This document shows positions 16,234 through 26,017 of a stretch of 64,000 bases of DNA, one piece after another. The number at the start of each line of letters is the position of its first letter. Within the stretch, counting starts at the first letter, position 1. Below the pieces are notes generated by a model. That model was not told the DNA's origin. It saw nothing but the letters and a program-made list of their open reading frames with translations, and searched no databases. The DNA is from Sinorhizobium sp. RAC02. Lineage in GTDB: Bacteria > Pseudomonadota > Alphaproteobacteria > Rhizobiales > Rhizobiaceae. The stretch lies in the NCBI RefSeq assembly GCF_001713395.1, contig NZ_CP016452.1, forward strand, positions 806,001 through 870,000, in the 5' to 3' direction. Position numbers and translations under genes: made by a program.

Positions 16234-17070
16234 ATGGACGGTGCCATCCTCTACATCGGAGGCGAAGATCGACCTCGTGCCGCATCGAGCGAGGTGCAGC
16301 CCGAGATGACTGCCGCTTCGGACAACGTGCTCATTCGTCTCAAGTCCTTGAGCAAACACTATGGAACGCACACCGTCCTCGACGGCATCGACCTCGAGGT
16401 GCGTTCGGGGGAGGTGCTTGCCATCATAGGGCCAAGCGGTTCGGGCAAGAGCACGCTCCTGCGTTGCATCAACTACCTCGAGCGGCCGGATGGCGGGATG
16501 ATCTCGATCGGATCGACGACCATTGATGCAGCGCGCGCTGTTGGGCGTGCCGAACTCTCCGCCCTGCGCCGGCGGGTTGGCATGGTGTTCCAATCGTTCA
16601 ATCTCTTCCCGCATATGTCTGTGCTGCGCAATGTCAGCCTTGCCCAGGAGCGTGTCCTTGGCCGCAGCCGCAAGGAGGCCGATGAGCGTTCCATGCAACT
16701 CCTCAAACGCGTCGGCCTCGATGACAAGGCTGAGCAATATCCGGTGCGGTGTTCGGGCGGCCAGCAGCAGCGCATCGCTATTGCGCGCTCGCTGGCGCTT
16801 GATCCGGATATCATGCTGTTCGACGAGCCGACTTCGGCGCTCGATCCTGAGCTCGGTCTTGAGGTTCTCGCCGTCATGCGCGAGCTTGCCGAAAGCGGCA
16901 TGACCATGATCGTCGTGACCCATGAAATGGGCTTCGCCGAGAACGTCTCCGATACGGTCATGATCATGGCCGACGGCCATATCGTCGAGAAGGGACCGTC
17001 CAAGGAGGTGATGCGCAATCCGCAGCAGGAGCGGACGAAACGCTTCCTCCGCGCGGTGCACGATCGATGA
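16234..17070 (+). CDS. Amino acid ABC transporter ATP-binding protein
   Basis: An ATPase of the polar amino acid uptake family (GlnQ-like). Walker A is GPSGSGKST, the Q-loop lies in [16 protein letters not shown], the ABC signature is [15 protein letters not shown] (first base of the usual LSGG replaced by C), Walker B is [14 protein letters not shown] and the switch His is in [12 protein letters not shown] 16234 has a GGGGGA site 9-10 nt upstream; ATG 16306 would remove a 24-residue N-terminal extension and is equally possible. It overlaps the permease gene by ATGA. The unusual order (ATPase, two permeases, receptor) is all one operon. Confidence 0.9.
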   Translation: MDGAILYIGGEDRPRAASSEVQPEMTAASDNVLIRLKSLSKHYGTHTVLDGIDLEVRSGEVLAIIGPSGSGKSTLLRCINYLERPDGGMISIGSTTIDAARAVGRAELSALRRRVGMVFQSFNLFPHMSVLRNVSLAQERVLGRSRKEADERSMQLLKRVGLDDKAEQYPVRCSGGQQQRIAIARSLALDPDIMLFDEPTSALDPELGLEVLAVMRELAESGMTMIVVTHEMGFAENVSDTVMIMADGHIVEKGPSKEVMRNPQQERTKRFLRAVHDR

Positions 17071-17711
17071 GCCTGACGGACCTGTTGCCCCTCCTGCGCG
17101 GCCTCACCTGGACGATCGCGCTCACGGCCGGCGCGTTCCTCATTGGCGCTGTGCTCGGCGTACCGCTGCTTGCAGCGCGTCAGAGCCGGCTTTCGCCGTT
17201 GCGCTTCCTCGCCATGGTCGTCATCCAGATCGTCCGCGCGATCCCGCCGATCCTCTGGCTCTTCATCATCTTCTTTGGCCTCGGCATGGGTGTGATGCCG
17301 ATCAGCCCGTTCAACGCCGCGCTGGTGGGCCTCGGGCTGATCGCAACAGCGAATATGGCGGAGATCTACCGTGGTGCGGTCGCATCCATCCACCATGGCC
17401 AGTTCGAGGCCTCTGCCGCGCTCGATCTCGGCCGCTGGTCGACCTTGCGCGACATCGTCGCGCCGCAGGCCTTCCGCGTCGCGCTGCCTTCGGCGGCAAG
17501 CTACCTTATTGGCCTCATGAAGGAGACCGCGGTCGCCTCGACCATCGGCGTAGCGGAGCTTGCGTACCAGGGCAATCAGCTGTCGCAGCTGACCTATCGC
17601 GGCCTTGAGGTTTTTGCGCTGGTCGGGCTGTTCTACGTGCTCCTGAGCCTTCCAATCGCATGGCTCTCGCGCGTCGCCGACGCTTATCTCCAGACGAAGG
17701 TAGCGCGTTGA
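17067..17711 (+). CDS. Amino acid ABC transporter permease 1
   Basis: A 214-residue HisM/GlnP-type inner-membrane permease. It begins with a hydrophobic helix ([20 protein letters not shown]) and has the conserved EAA loop for ATPase coupling ([20 protein letters not shown]). The sequence [18 protein letters not shown] is the usual family block. ATG 17067 overlaps the ATPase stop, and its stop overlaps the next start. With the second permease it would form a heterodimeric channel for a polar amino acid. Confidence 0.9.
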   Translation: MSLTDLLPLLRGLTWTIALTAGAFLIGAVLGVPLLAARQSRLSPLRFLAMVVIQIVRAIPPILWLFIIFFGLGMGVMPISPFNAALVGLGLIATANMAEIYRGAVASIHHGQFEASAALDLGRWSTLRDIVAPQAFRVALPSAASYLIGLMKETAVASTIGVAELAYQGNQLSQLTYRGLEVFALVGLFYVLLSLPIAWLSRVADAYLQTKVAR

Positions 17712-18373
17712 TGTTTCCGAGCTTTGACGAGATCTCCGCCTGGCTGCCGGACCTTCTCGGCGGATTGTCGATCAGCCTGCAGGTGACGGCTCTCAGCTTG
17801 CTGATCGGTATCCCCTTCGGCCTGCTCCTGGCATTGGGCGTACTTGCGAAAAGCCGCGTGCTGAAGGGCTTCAGCCTCTTCCTGGTTGAGATCGGCCGCG
17901 GCGCGCCGGCGCTGGTGCTTCTGCAATTCATCTATTTCGGCCTGCCGACGACCGGGCTGACGCTTGGCTCCTACTCAGCCGCAATTATTGCGCTCGCCTG
18001 GAACACTGGCGCCTATACCAGCGAGATCATCCGCGCCAGCCTGCAATCCGTCGCTCATGGCCAGCGGGAGGCGGCCGAAGCACTCGGCCTCAACCGGGTT
18101 GACGAGCTGCGCTACGTGCTCCTGCCACAAGGCCTTCGGGTGGCGCTTCCCGCACTGCTCGGCTTCTCTATCCTGATCTTCCAGGGCACGTCGCTCTGCT
18201 TCACCATCGCACTGCCGGAGCTGGTGAGCCGTGCCTATGAGATCGGCTCCACGACCTTCCGCTACTTCCCGGCTCTGCTCTCCGCCGGCGTGCTCTACGC
18301 CAGCATCTCCATCCCCGCCGCCCTGCTCGTCAACCACGTCGAGAAACGTGCGGGCCTTTACGCCCACCGTTGA
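17711..18373 (+). CDS. Amino acid ABC transporter permease 2
   Basis: A 220-residue HisM/GlnP-type permease. Visible features are GLSISLQVTALSLLIGIPFG, the EIGRGAPALVLLQFIYFGLP block and the EAA loop QREAAEALGLNRVDELRYV. The start is ATG 17711, which shares its A with the upstream TGA (TGATG), so translation is coupled. It is the partner of permease 1. The substrate-binding protein gene follows after 23 bp. Confidence 0.9.
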   Translation: MFPSFDEISAWLPDLLGGLSISLQVTALSLLIGIPFGLLLALGVLAKSRVLKGFSLFLVEIGRGAPALVLLQFIYFGLPTTGLTLGSYSAAIIALAWNTGAYTSEIIRASLQSVAHGQREAAEALGLNRVDELRYVLLPQGLRVALPALLGFSILIFQGTSLCFTIALPELVSRAYEIGSTTFRYFPALLSAGVLYASISIPAALLVNHVEKRAGLYAHR

Positions 18374-18396
18374 ACCCAACCTGAAAGGATGCCTCC

Positions 18397-19239
18397 ATGC
18401 CCCGAATGATGAAGACCACGATGCAGTTCCTTCTCGCCGGCATTGCCGGTCTCGCGCTCTCGGCTGGAATCGCGTCCGCGCAGGATTGCACGCCAAAGCA
18501 TCAGTTCACCACGGTTGAAGCCGGTACGCTGACGGTAGCAGTCACGACCTACATACCGCATTCCTTCGTCGACGACAGCGGCAACATGAAGGGTATCGAC
18601 GGCGACATCGCCGCCGAATTCGCCAAGCGCGAATGCCTGAAGGTAAAGGCGATCGCTGTCGATCCGGCAGCCGCCATCCAGTACGTGCTCTCAGGCCAGG
18701 CTGATATCACTACCGGCGACTGGTATCGCACCGCTGAGCGCGCGAAGGTGATGAGCCTTTCCGCTCCGCTCTATACCGACCAGATGGGCATCTATTCAAA
18801 GGAAGGTTTCAAGACCGTCGCCGATCTCGAAGGCAAGCAGGTTGGTACGGTGCAGGGCTATCTCTGGGTCGCCGACCTCAAGGCAATGCTCGGCGACTCG
18901 CTGAAGCTCTATCCGAACTCCGTCAATATGCAGCAGGACCTGAACTCGGGCCGCATCGATGTTGCGGTCGATGGCTACTCGACCGGCGTCGTCGCCGAAC
19001 AGAAGGACGCGCTGGGTGATGTCAAGGTCAACGTTGCCGCTCCCGACGAACGCGTGAAGGCAACGAAGGAAGCGGCGCAGGCGGCTTTCCCCTATTCGCT
19101 GAATGCGAAGGAACTGGGCGTCGCGCTGGACGCCTCGATAGCCGAAATGCATGCGGACGGCACGGTCGTCACCATCCTCAAGTCCTACGGCCTGGATGGC
19201 ACTGCGGCGGATACGGGTGCGCCGCGCCTCGTCGAGTAA
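18397..19239 (+). CDS. Amino acid ABC transporter substrate-binding protein
   Basis: A periplasmic receptor of 280 residues in the SBP_bac_3 family. It has a signal peptide (LLAGIAGLALSAGIASA followed by QDC). The mature part includes YIPHSFVDDSGNMKGIDGDI, the IQYVLSGQADITTGDWYRT turn, and LNSGRIDVAVDGYSTG near residue 190. AAGGA lies 8 nt before ATG 18397. It completes the four-gene importer. The downstream racemase-family protein, aldo/keto reductase and DAO-type oxidase suggest the ligand is an amino acid or derivative that is then racemised or oxidised. Confidence 0.9.
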   Translation: MPRMMKTTMQFLLAGIAGLALSAGIASAQDCTPKHQFTTVEAGTLTVAVTTYIPHSFVDDSGNMKGIDGDIAAEFAKRECLKVKAIAVDPAAAIQYVLSGQADITTGDWYRTAERAKVMSLSAPLYTDQMGIYSKEGFKTVADLEGKQVGTVQGYLWVADLKAMLGDSLKLYPNSVNMQQDLNSGRIDVAVDGYSTGVVAEQKDALGDVKVNVAAPDERVKATKEAAQAAFPYSLNAKELGVALDASIAEMHADGTVVTILKSYGLDGTAADTGAPRLVE

Positions 19240-19251
19240 TAAACCAAGAGG

Positions 19252-19273
19252 CGGGAGAGGGCACTCTCCCGCA
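19252..19273 (+). terminator. Intercistronic hairpin after receptor gene
   Basis: GCGGGAGAGG pairs with CTCTCCCGC around GCA, 12 bp after the receptor stop, without a T-run. It may protect the upstream transcript end or partly terminate, giving more importer than enzyme. Confidence 0.45.
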
Positions 19274-19305
19274 TTCCCCTGACATGGCAATCGGAGACGA
19301 TAACG

Positions 19306-20040
19306 ATGACTGTCTATACGGTCACGCGAAAGACGCAGTCGTGGTATGGCGAACAGATTGGCATCCTGATCCTTGACGCCGCCTATCCCTGCGTACCCGG
19401 CAATGTCGGCAACGCGACGACCTATGAGTATCCCGTTCGCTTCCAGGAGGTGCGAGGCGCGTCGATCGACCGTCTGCTCAACCAGCGCGATCCCGCTTTG
19501 AAAGAGGTCTTCATCGAGGCTGCCGTCGAACTCCAGAACCGCGGCGTCAAGGCAATCACGGGCGCCTGCGGCTTCATGGCCTATTTCCAGGAAGAGGTTG
19601 CGGCAGCGGTCGAGGTTCCGGTCTTCCTTTCCAGTCTGATGCAGATTCCCTTCATGCATGCGCTGTGCGGCGGGCGGGTCGGTGTCATCACCGCGAATGC
19701 CGCACGGTTGACCCCGCGTCACTTCGCGGCCTGCAATGTCGCGGACCATGTACCACTGGCCATTGCCGGCATGGAGGGGCAGACGGAGTTTCGCGAGGCC
19801 ATTCTCGAAGAACGCGGAACACTTGATTCTGCGGCAATCGAGCGGGAAGTAACGGAGGTGGCGCGGCGTCTCGTGGAGGATAATCCCGATGTCCGCTCGA
19901 TCCTGCTTGAGTGCAGCGACCTACCGCCCTATGCCCATGCCGTGCAGGCGGCGACCGGCCGGCCGGTCTTCGACTTCATCACCATGATCAATTACGTGCA
20001 GCAGAGTACCGCGCGTCGCCCCTATACGGGCGGCATGTAG
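19306..20040 (+). CDS. Aspartate/glutamate racemase family protein
   Basis: A 244-residue protein of the Asp/Glu/hydantoin racemase superfamily. The two catalytic Cys of the family are visible in ITGACGFMAYF (near residue 87) and LLECSDLPPYA (near 205). A region GVITANAARLT corresponds to the conserved substrate-binding stretch. It follows the amino acid ABC importer and precedes an aldo/keto reductase. It might racemise or isomerise the imported amino acid, or act as a maleate isomerase-like or decarboxylase-like member. The family has all these activities, so the reaction is open. Confidence 0.75.
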   Translation: MTVYTVTRKTQSWYGEQIGILILDAAYPCVPGNVGNATTYEYPVRFQEVRGASIDRLLNQRDPALKEVFIEAAVELQNRGVKAITGACGFMAYFQEEVAAAVEVPVFLSSLMQIPFMHALCGGRVGVITANAARLTPRHFAACNVADHVPLAIAGMEGQTEFREAILEERGTLDSAAIEREVTEVARRLVEDNPDVRSILLECSDLPPYAHAVQAATGRPVFDFITMINYVQQSTARRPYTGGM

Positions 20041-20072
20041 CCGGGCTCTTCTGACAGAAACAGGGATCGACG

Positions 20073-21212
20073 ATGTCGCTTGATCACTATTACCTCCTCG
20101 GCCGCTCCGGATTGCGGGTGAGCCGCCTTGCGCTCGGTACCATGACCTTCGGCAACGCTGGTATACGCGGTATTGGCGGCTCTTGGGGCAGTGACGAGGC
20201 GACGGCCCGCGCGATCTTCAATCGCTATGTCGAAGCGGGCGGCAACTTCATCGATACGGCAGATTCCTATGCCGGAGGCATGAGCGAGAGCCTCGTCGGC
20301 AATTTCGTTGCTGAAGCCGGGCTTCGCGACCGGATGGTCATCGCCACGAAGTTCTCGAACAATGTCTCGCCTGGCAATCCGAATGCGGGCGGCAACGGTC
20401 GCAAGAACATCATGCGCGCGGTCGATGCCTCGCTGAAGCGCCTGAAGACGGATTATATCGATCTCTACCTCCTTCACACCTGGGATCGCATGACCCCTGT
20501 AGAGGAAGTGATGCGCACGCTCGATGATCTCGTGCGTACGGGAAAGATCCGGCATGCGGGCCTTTCCGACGTACCCGGCTGGTATGCGGCGCGAGCGCAG
20601 ACCTGGGCGGAGGCCCATGCACTGTCGTTGCCGATCAGCCTGCAGCTTCCATATTCGCTGGTCGAACGCAGTATCGAGCACGAATTCGTTGCACTCGCCG
20701 AAACGCTCGGGCTCGGCATAACCGCCTGGAGCCCGCTTGCCATGGGGCTCCTGTCCGGCAAGTACCGCTCCGGCGCGCAGGCGGGGCGCCTTGCGCTGGA
20801 TGCCTCCGGCACGGGCCTGGGACTTTTCAACGAGCGTAATGCCCGCATTGTCGCCGCTCTTGAGGAAACAGCTGCGCAGGTCGGGCGTAGCATGGCGCAG
20901 GTGGCGCTCAATTGGGTCGTCAACCGTCCAGGCGTTGCCGCGGCGATCATCGGTGCGAGCCGGCTCGAACAGCTGGACGACAATCTCGCTTCTCTCGATT
21001 TCGAGTTGGCCGCCGACCAGCGCGCCGCCCTCGATGCGGCCAGCGCCATCGATGCGCCCTATCCCTACAGCCTGTTTGCCGACGACTATCAGGCGGGCAT
21101 CCTGAACACCGGCAGCTCTGTCGGTGAGAAACCGCGGACGTATCGTTCCGACATCTTCCTGCCGAAGGTGACGGACTACGTCTTCGGCCAGCCAAAAAAG
21201 CAGAAATCATAG
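20073..21212 (+). CDS. Aldo/keto reductase
   Basis: A 379-residue NAD(P)H-dependent oxidoreductase with the aldo/keto reductase (beta/alpha)8 fold. The catalytic tetrad appears as Asp and Tyr in FIDTADSYAGG, Lys in ATKFSNN and His in LYLLHTWD. The C-terminal cofactor motif is AAIIGASRLEQLDDNL. It belongs to the long YghZ/Tas-type subgroup that acts on small aldehydes. It lies 32 bp after the racemase gene and 21 bp before the DAO-type oxidase. A likely role is reducing an aldehyde made when the oxidase deaminates the imported substrate; this is inference. Confidence 0.85.
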   Translation: MSLDHYYLLGRSGLRVSRLALGTMTFGNAGIRGIGGSWGSDEATARAIFNRYVEAGGNFIDTADSYAGGMSESLVGNFVAEAGLRDRMVIATKFSNNVSPGNPNAGGNGRKNIMRAVDASLKRLKTDYIDLYLLHTWDRMTPVEEVMRTLDDLVRTGKIRHAGLSDVPGWYAARAQTWAEAHALSLPISLQLPYSLVERSIEHEFVALAETLGLGITAWSPLAMGLLSGKYRSGAQAGRLALDASGTGLGLFNERNARIVAALEETAAQVGRSMAQVALNWVVNRPGVAAAIIGASRLEQLDDNLASLDFELAADQRAALDAASAIDAPYPYSLFADDYQAGILNTGSSVGEKPRTYRSDIFLPKVTDYVFGQPKKQKS

Positions 21213-21233
21213 GCGACTGGAAGGACTGACGGC

Positions 21234-22517
21234 ATGCTGAACGATCCTCGCTCCCATGGGCTTTGGGAAAAGACAGCGCCGGCCGCGCCAGTGACGAGGG
21301 CGCTTGATGAAAAGGTAAGTGCAGATGTCGTGATCGTCGGCGGTGGCTTCACAGGCATTTCGGCTGCTCTTCACCTTGCGGAAGCGGGGCGGCGCGCGGT
21401 CGTGCTCGAAGGCGCGGAAATCGGTTTCGGCGGTGCTGGCCGCAATGTCGGGCTGATCAATGCCGGCATGTGGGTCATGCCGGACGATCTTCCCGGGGAA
21501 CTCGGCGACGTCCATGGCGAGCGCCTCCTCGACATGCTCGGCAACGCACCGCGGCTCGTCATGGAGCTTATCGAGCGACATGGCATCGCCTGTGAACTGG
21601 AGCGCAATGGCACCTTGCACTGCGCCGTCGGCGAGGCGGGTTTGAAGGAAATCACGGAACGGGCAGGCCAGTGGCAGCGGCGCGGTGCGCCGGTGACACT
21701 GCTCGATGCGGTCGAGACCGCAAAACGCATCGGTACCGCCGCCTATGCCGGATCGCTTCTCGACATGCGGGCGGGCACCCTGCAGCCGCTCGCCTATGTG
21801 CGCGGCCTGGCGAAGGCCGCGAGCGCCGCCGGCGCAACCTTCCATACGGCGTCTCGGGCCACGAGCTACACACGCTCCGGTTCTCAGTGGACCGTGCGCA
21901 CCGACGGCGGCTCCGTCACGGCGCCCTGGGTGATCGTATCGACGGATGCTTACAGCACAGGCCCCTGGGAAAGCGTGCGCCGCGAGCAGGTGCATCTGCC
22001 CTACTTCAATCTGGCAACGCGACCGCTCTCGCCCCAACTCCTGTCGTCGATCCTGCCGGGGCGTGAGGGTGTCTGGGACACGAAGGAGATTCTTTCGTCG
22101 TTCCGTATGGACCAGGGCGGGCGGCTCGTTTTCGGCAGCGTCGGTGCGCTGCGCAATACAGGCCGCGCCATCCATGTCGCCTGGGCCAAACGGGCATTAA
22201 AACGTCTTTTCCCCGCGCTCGGGCCTGTTGAATTCGAATGCGAGTGGTTCGGCGAGATCGGCATGACGGACAATGCCCTGCCGCGCTTTCATCGTTTCGC
22301 CGAGAATGTCGTCGGTTTCTCCGGCTACAATGGTCGCGGCATTGCGCCTGGCACGGTTTTCGGACGCACGTTGGCGCAGTTGGTCCTCGGCGACATTGGC
22401 GAGGCGGACCTGCCGTTGCCGCAGACAGATCCGAAAACACCAGCCTTTCGGCCTGTCAAGGAACTCTATTATGAGGCTGGCGCGCAGATTGCGCACCTTG
22501 CGGGCGAGCGCCTCTGA
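21234..22517 (+). CDS. FAD-dependent oxidoreductase (DAO family, PuuB/OrdL-like)
   Basis: A 427-residue flavoprotein of the D-amino-acid-oxidase family. It has the FAD-binding motif VVIVGGGFTGISAALHLAEA, then IGFGGAGRNVGLINAG. The C-terminal block GFSGYNGRGIAPGTVFGRTL is typical of gamma-glutamylputrescine oxidase (PuuB/OrdL)-like proteins. Such enzymes oxidise a secondary or primary amine to an imine or aldehyde with release of ammonia or amine. It is the last gene of the importer-racemase-reductase unit. Its stop lies 6 bp from the stop of the convergent LysR gene. Confidence 0.85.
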   Translation: MLNDPRSHGLWEKTAPAAPVTRALDEKVSADVVIVGGGFTGISAALHLAEAGRRAVVLEGAEIGFGGAGRNVGLINAGMWVMPDDLPGELGDVHGERLLDMLGNAPRLVMELIERHGIACELERNGTLHCAVGEAGLKEITERAGQWQRRGAPVTLLDAVETAKRIGTAAYAGSLLDMRAGTLQPLAYVRGLAKAASAAGATFHTASRATSYTRSGSQWTVRTDGGSVTAPWVIVSTDAYSTGPWESVRREQVHLPYFNLATRPLSPQLLSSILPGREGVWDTKEILSSFRMDQGGRLVFGSVGALRNTGRAIHVAWAKRALKRLFPALGPVEFECEWFGEIGMTDNALPRFHRFAENVVGFSGYNGRGIAPGTVFGRTLAQLVLGDIGEADLPLPQTDPKTPAFRPVKELYYEAGAQIAHLAGERL

Positions 22518-22523
22518 GGGCGC

Positions 22524-23459
22524 TCAGTCCGCGTTGGCTGATGCGATGCAGGCGTCAGCGTTCTGTTCCATCAGCCAGTCGCGGAAGAGCTCGGTGCCGC
22601 GTTTCGGCGGGCGTTGCGCCGGCATGATGATGTGGACTGCAAGGCCCGATTGATAGGTCTCTTTTAGGGGGGCGACCAGCCTTCCGGCTTGCAGGTGCTC
22701 GTTCACTAGGTGCTTCCAGCCAAGCGCAATGCCCTGGCCTCGTACGGCCGCCTCGATGGAGCCGAGCGCATCGGTGAAGACGAAATCCTGCTTCAGCTTC
22801 GCCACGGGGACGGCCTGGCGCTCCAGCCATTCGCGCCAGCCGAGGCGCGTGCGATGCCGTTCCTCGAAATTCAGCAGCGTGTGCCGAAGCAGATCCACCG
22901 GCGCGTGGATCGGCCCATGCTCCTTCAGATAGTCCGCACTACACACCGGCAGCACCTCTTCCGTTACAAAGTGCCACGAATGGATGCCCGGCCATTTGCC
23001 GTTGCCGAGGCGGGCGGAAAGGTCGATGTCCTCCTCGACTAAATCCTGATCGTCGCGGCTGCTTTCCTCTATGCGCAGCGACACGTCCGGGTGCTTGGCC
23101 TTGAACTCCCCGAGCCGTGGAAGAAGCCAGAGCTGCACGAAAGCCGCGGAAAAGGAGACCCGCACAATATCTTGCGAATGCTTCTTCTGGAGGGAGGAAA
23201 TCACCATGTGCAGATGGTCGAAGGCCTCCTGCGTTTCCTTGTAGAGCCGCTGGCCATCCGCCGTCAGCTCCAGCCGCGTGTGATCGCGGCGGAAAAGCTT
23301 CAGGCCCGTTGCCTCCTCCAGCAACCGGATCGTCTTGCTGACGGCCGGCTGGCTGACGTTCAGTTCCTGCGCAGCCGCGGTGAAGCTGCGCCTGCGGGCG
23401 GCGGCCTCGAAGCAGAAGAGGTAATTGGCGGAGGGGATCAGGGAGCGGAGTCTATGCAT
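22524..23459 (-). CDS. LysR family transcriptional regulator (GcvA-like)
   Basis: A 311-residue regulator. The N-terminal winged helix-turn-helix reads FCFEAAARRRSFTAAAQELN, then VSQPAVSKTIRLLEEATGLKLF. The ligand domain begins at VRVSFSAAFVQLWLLPRLGEF and ends near RGTELFRDWLMEQ. The ATG start at 23459 lies inside a dyad (23456-23474), suggesting autoregulation. It is divergent from the GcvT-family flavoprotein gene, with 94 bp between, and probably activates the downstream demethylation operon. Confidence 0.9.
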   Translation of the reverse strand: MHRLRSLIPSANYLFCFEAAARRRSFTAAAQELNVSQPAVSKTIRLLEEATGLKLFRRDHTRLELTADGQRLYKETQEAFDHLHMVISSLQKKHSQDIVRVSFSAAFVQLWLLPRLGEFKAKHPDVSLRIEESSRDDQDLVEEDIDLSARLGNGKWPGIHSWHFVTEEVLPVCSADYLKEHGPIHAPVDLLRHTLLNFEERHRTRLGWREWLERQAVPVAKLKQDFVFTDALGSIEAAVRGQGIALGWKHLVNEHLQAGRLVAPLKETYQSGLAVHIIMPAQRPPKRGTELFRDWLMEQNADACIASANAD

Positions 23460-23474
23460 AATTTGAAGTTATGC
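23456..23474. promoter_or_regulatory. Candidate LysR binding site
   Basis: GCATAA-TTTGAAG-TTATGC is a perfect 6-bp-arm dyad containing the T-N11-A core typical of LysR boxes. It overlaps the LysR start codon and lies about 80 bp upstream of the divergent GcvT-family start. Confidence 0.55.
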
Positions 23475-23553
23475 CCCTCGACAATTTTTAGCAAGATTAC
23501 AGCCTCCCGGGCCCTTTGTACGGTGCTGGAAATCAATTCGAGGGAACATTCTC

Positions 23554-25995
23554 ATGCAAACTCATGCTCGCGCCGTTGTCATCGGAGGCGGTTGTGTCGG
23601 CGCCGCCATTCTCTACGGTCTCACCAAGCGCGGCTGGACCGATGTGGCGCTTCTGGAGCGCACCCAGCTGACGGCCGGTTCGACCTGGCATGCGGCTGGC
23701 CTCATTCCCTCCTATGCACGCAGCATCAATATCGGCCGCATGATCGCCAAGACCATCGAGATTTATGAAGGTCTCGAGAAGGAAACGGGACAGCATGTCG
23801 GCTGGCACAAGTGCGGCCAGCTGCGCATCGCCAACACCCGCGACCGTCTCGACGAATACAAGAGCTATATGAGCGTCGCCGCCGTGCAGGGCATCCGCGC
23901 CGAACTGGTGACACCTCAGGAAGCGCGCGATCTCTGGCCGTTGCTCGAAAACAACAAGGATATGCTCGCCGCGCTCTATCATCCTGACGATGGCCATATC
24001 GCGCCCGCCGACGTCACGCAGGCCATGGCAAAGGGTGCGCGCGACCGCGGCGCGAAGGTCTACCTCAACACCGAAGTAAAGGGTTTCGAGCGTCTTTCCA
24101 GCGGCGAATGGAAGATCATCACCAACAATGGCGAGATCATCTGCGAGCACATCATCTCGGCGACGGGCAACTACGCCCGCCAGACCGGTGCCATGCTCGG
24201 GCTGGAAATCCCGGCCATCCCGATCCTGCACCAGTACTGGATCACCGACGCGGTGCCGGAAATCATCGAGCGCAAGCGCCAGGGCCTGCCCGAAATGCCG
24301 ATCCTGCGCGACGAAGGTTTTGAGGGCTATCTGCGCGAAGAGGGTGATGGCCTGATGTTCGGCCCCTATGAGAAGACCGAGCACCTGAAGCTCTTCGCCG
24401 AGAACGGCGTGCCGGAATGGTTCGGCGCGGACCTCGTCGAAGAGGATTTCGATGCGGTGGCCTGGAACTGGGAAGCGGCTATGGAAATGGTCCCGGCGCT
24501 CGGCCGCGTCGGTATCAAGGCCAATGTCCGCGGTCCCTTCCAGATGACCGCCGACGAGCTGCCGCTGGTCGGACCGGCCTGGGGGCTGGAAAATGTCTGG
24601 ATCGCCGAAGGCGTTCCGGGCGGCATCCTCTGGGGCGGGGCTATCGGTTACTATCTGTCCGAGCGCATCGTCGAAGGGGCCAACAGCCTCGATACGTCCG
24701 AGCTGGACCCGCGCCGTTTCGGCACCTATGCCAACAAGGAATGGACGCGCCAAAAGGTCAAGGAAAGCTGGGGTACCCATGCCGAGCTGCATTTCCCCGG
24801 CCAGGATATGCCCGCCGCCCGCCCGCAGAAGACCGCCCCGTCCTACGATATCCTGTCGCAGCGCGGCGCCGTCTGGGGCGTACTGAACGGCTGGGAGGTG
24901 CCGAACTGGTTTGCGCCGGAAGGTGTGGAAGCCAAGGACCAATACAGCTGGCGCTGGACGCAGAAGGGCCATTACGTCGCCGAAGAGGTGCGGGCGGTGC
25001 GCGAGGCGGTCGGTCTCGTCGAGATGACGCCGATGACGAAGTTCGAAGTCTCCGGGACCGGTGCCGAAGCCTGGCTCGACACTATTCTCGCCAACCGTCT
25101 GCCGAAAATCGGCCGCGTTAATCTCAGCCACCACCTGACGAAGCATGGCGGCGTGCAGGCGGAGTATGTCGTGGCGCGCCTTGAAGACGGCAGCTTCTAC
25201 CTGATCTCGACGCCGCGCGCCGAACGCTGGAATTTTGACGACCTGTCGAAGCTTCTGCCGAAGGACGGCAGCGTGCAACTGCGCAACGTCTCCAACGAGC
25301 GCGGCTGCTTCACCGTCGTCGGCCCCAAGGCCCGCGCGGTGCTGCAGAGCCTCACGGAGACGGATCTTTCCAACGAGGCCTTCCCGTGGTTTGGCGTCAA
25401 GTCCGGCACGGTCGGCCTCGCAACCGACGTGCGCATGCTACGCGTCAACTATGAGGGCGAGCTTGGTTGGGAGCTCTACCATCCGCTGCCGTACCAGCGT
25501 CAGCTGCTGCAGGCGATCCTCGCGGCAGGCGAGCCGCACGGCCTGCGCCTTGTCGGCTATCACGCACTAGAATCGCTCCGCCTCGAAAAGTCCTACCGTG
25601 CCATGTACCGCGACATGAACCCGGAACTGACAGCATGGGAAAGCAGCCTCGAACGTTTCATCCGGCTCGACAAGGGCGACTTCATCGGTAAGGCGGCGCT
25701 GGTGCGCCAGCAGCAGGAAGGCGTCAGGAACCGCTCAGTGACAATCGCCATCGATACCGACGGTGCAAGCTCGCTCATTCATGAGGGCGTCTATCACGAC
25801 GGCAAGCTCGTCGGGCGCATCACGTCCGGCAGTTATGCCTACACGGTCGGCCACGATATCGCTTTCGCGCTGTTGCCTGTCGAGCTCGGCACGCCCGGAA
25901 CGGAGCTGGAAGTGCCGATCCTCGGCGAACGCTGCAAGGCGCGGGTGATTGCGGAATCGCCCTACGATCCCGAAGCCCTGCGCGGCCGCATGTAA
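23554..25995 (+). CDS. GcvT-family FAD-dependent dehydrogenase (dimethylglycine/sarcosine dehydrogenase-like)
   Basis: An 813-residue two-part enzyme. The N-terminal DAO half has [20 protein letters not shown] and [14 protein letters not shown]; the His in TWHAAG matches the residue that carries covalent FAD in the dimethylglycine dehydrogenase family. The C-terminal half is a tetrahydrofolate-binding GcvT (aminomethyltransferase) domain, with [15 protein letters not shown], then [20 protein letters not shown]. Such enzymes oxidatively remove an N-methyl group, pass the C1 unit to tetrahydrofolate and give electrons to ETF. EtfB and EtfA follow directly. Dimethylglycine, sarcosine or another N-methyl amino acid are candidates. 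GAGGGAA lies upstream of ATG 23554. Confidence 0.85.
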   Translation: MQTHARAVVIGGGCVGAAILYGLTKRGWTDVALLERTQLTAGSTWHAAGLIPSYARSINIGRMIAKTIEIYEGLEKETGQHVGWHKCGQLRIANTRDRLDEYKSYMSVAAVQGIRAELVTPQEARDLWPLLENNKDMLAALYHPDDGHIAPADVTQAMAKGARDRGAKVYLNTEVKGFERLSSGEWKIITNNGEIICEHIISATGNYARQTGAMLGLEIPAIPILHQYWITDAVPEIIERKRQGLPEMPILRDEGFEGYLREEGDGLMFGPYEKTEHLKLFAENGVPEWFGADLVEEDFDAVAWNWEAAMEMVPALGRVGIKANVRGPFQMTADELPLVGPAWGLENVWIAEGVPGGILWGGAIGYYLSERIVEGANSLDTSELDPRRFGTYANKEWTRQKVKESWGTHAELHFPGQDMPAARPQKTAPSYDILSQRGAVWGVLNGWEVPNWFAPEGVEAKDQYSWRWTQKGHYVAEEVRAVREAVGLVEMTPMTKFEVSGTGAEAWLDTILANRLPKIGRVNLSHHLTKHGGVQAEYVVARLEDGSFYLISTPRAERWNFDDLSKLLPKDGSVQLRNVSNERGCFTVVGPKARAVLQSLTETDLSNEAFPWFGVKSGTVGLATDVRMLRVNYEGELGWELYHPLPYQRQLLQAILAAGEPHGLRLVGYHALESLRLEKSYRAMYRDMNPELTAWESSLERFIRLDKGDFIGKAALVRQQQEGVRNRSVTIAIDTDGASSLIHEGVYHDGKLVGRITSGSYAYTVGHDIAFALLPVELGTPGTELEVPILGERCKARVIAESPYDPEALRGRM

Positions 25996-26017
25996 CGAAT
26001 TGGTGAGGAAGGAAGCC

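Noticed and set aside
23533..25278. 581-residue minus-strand frame opposite the GcvT-family gene
   Set aside because: Shadow of a GC-rich coding strand; the plus-strand product has clear motifs and a ribosome site.
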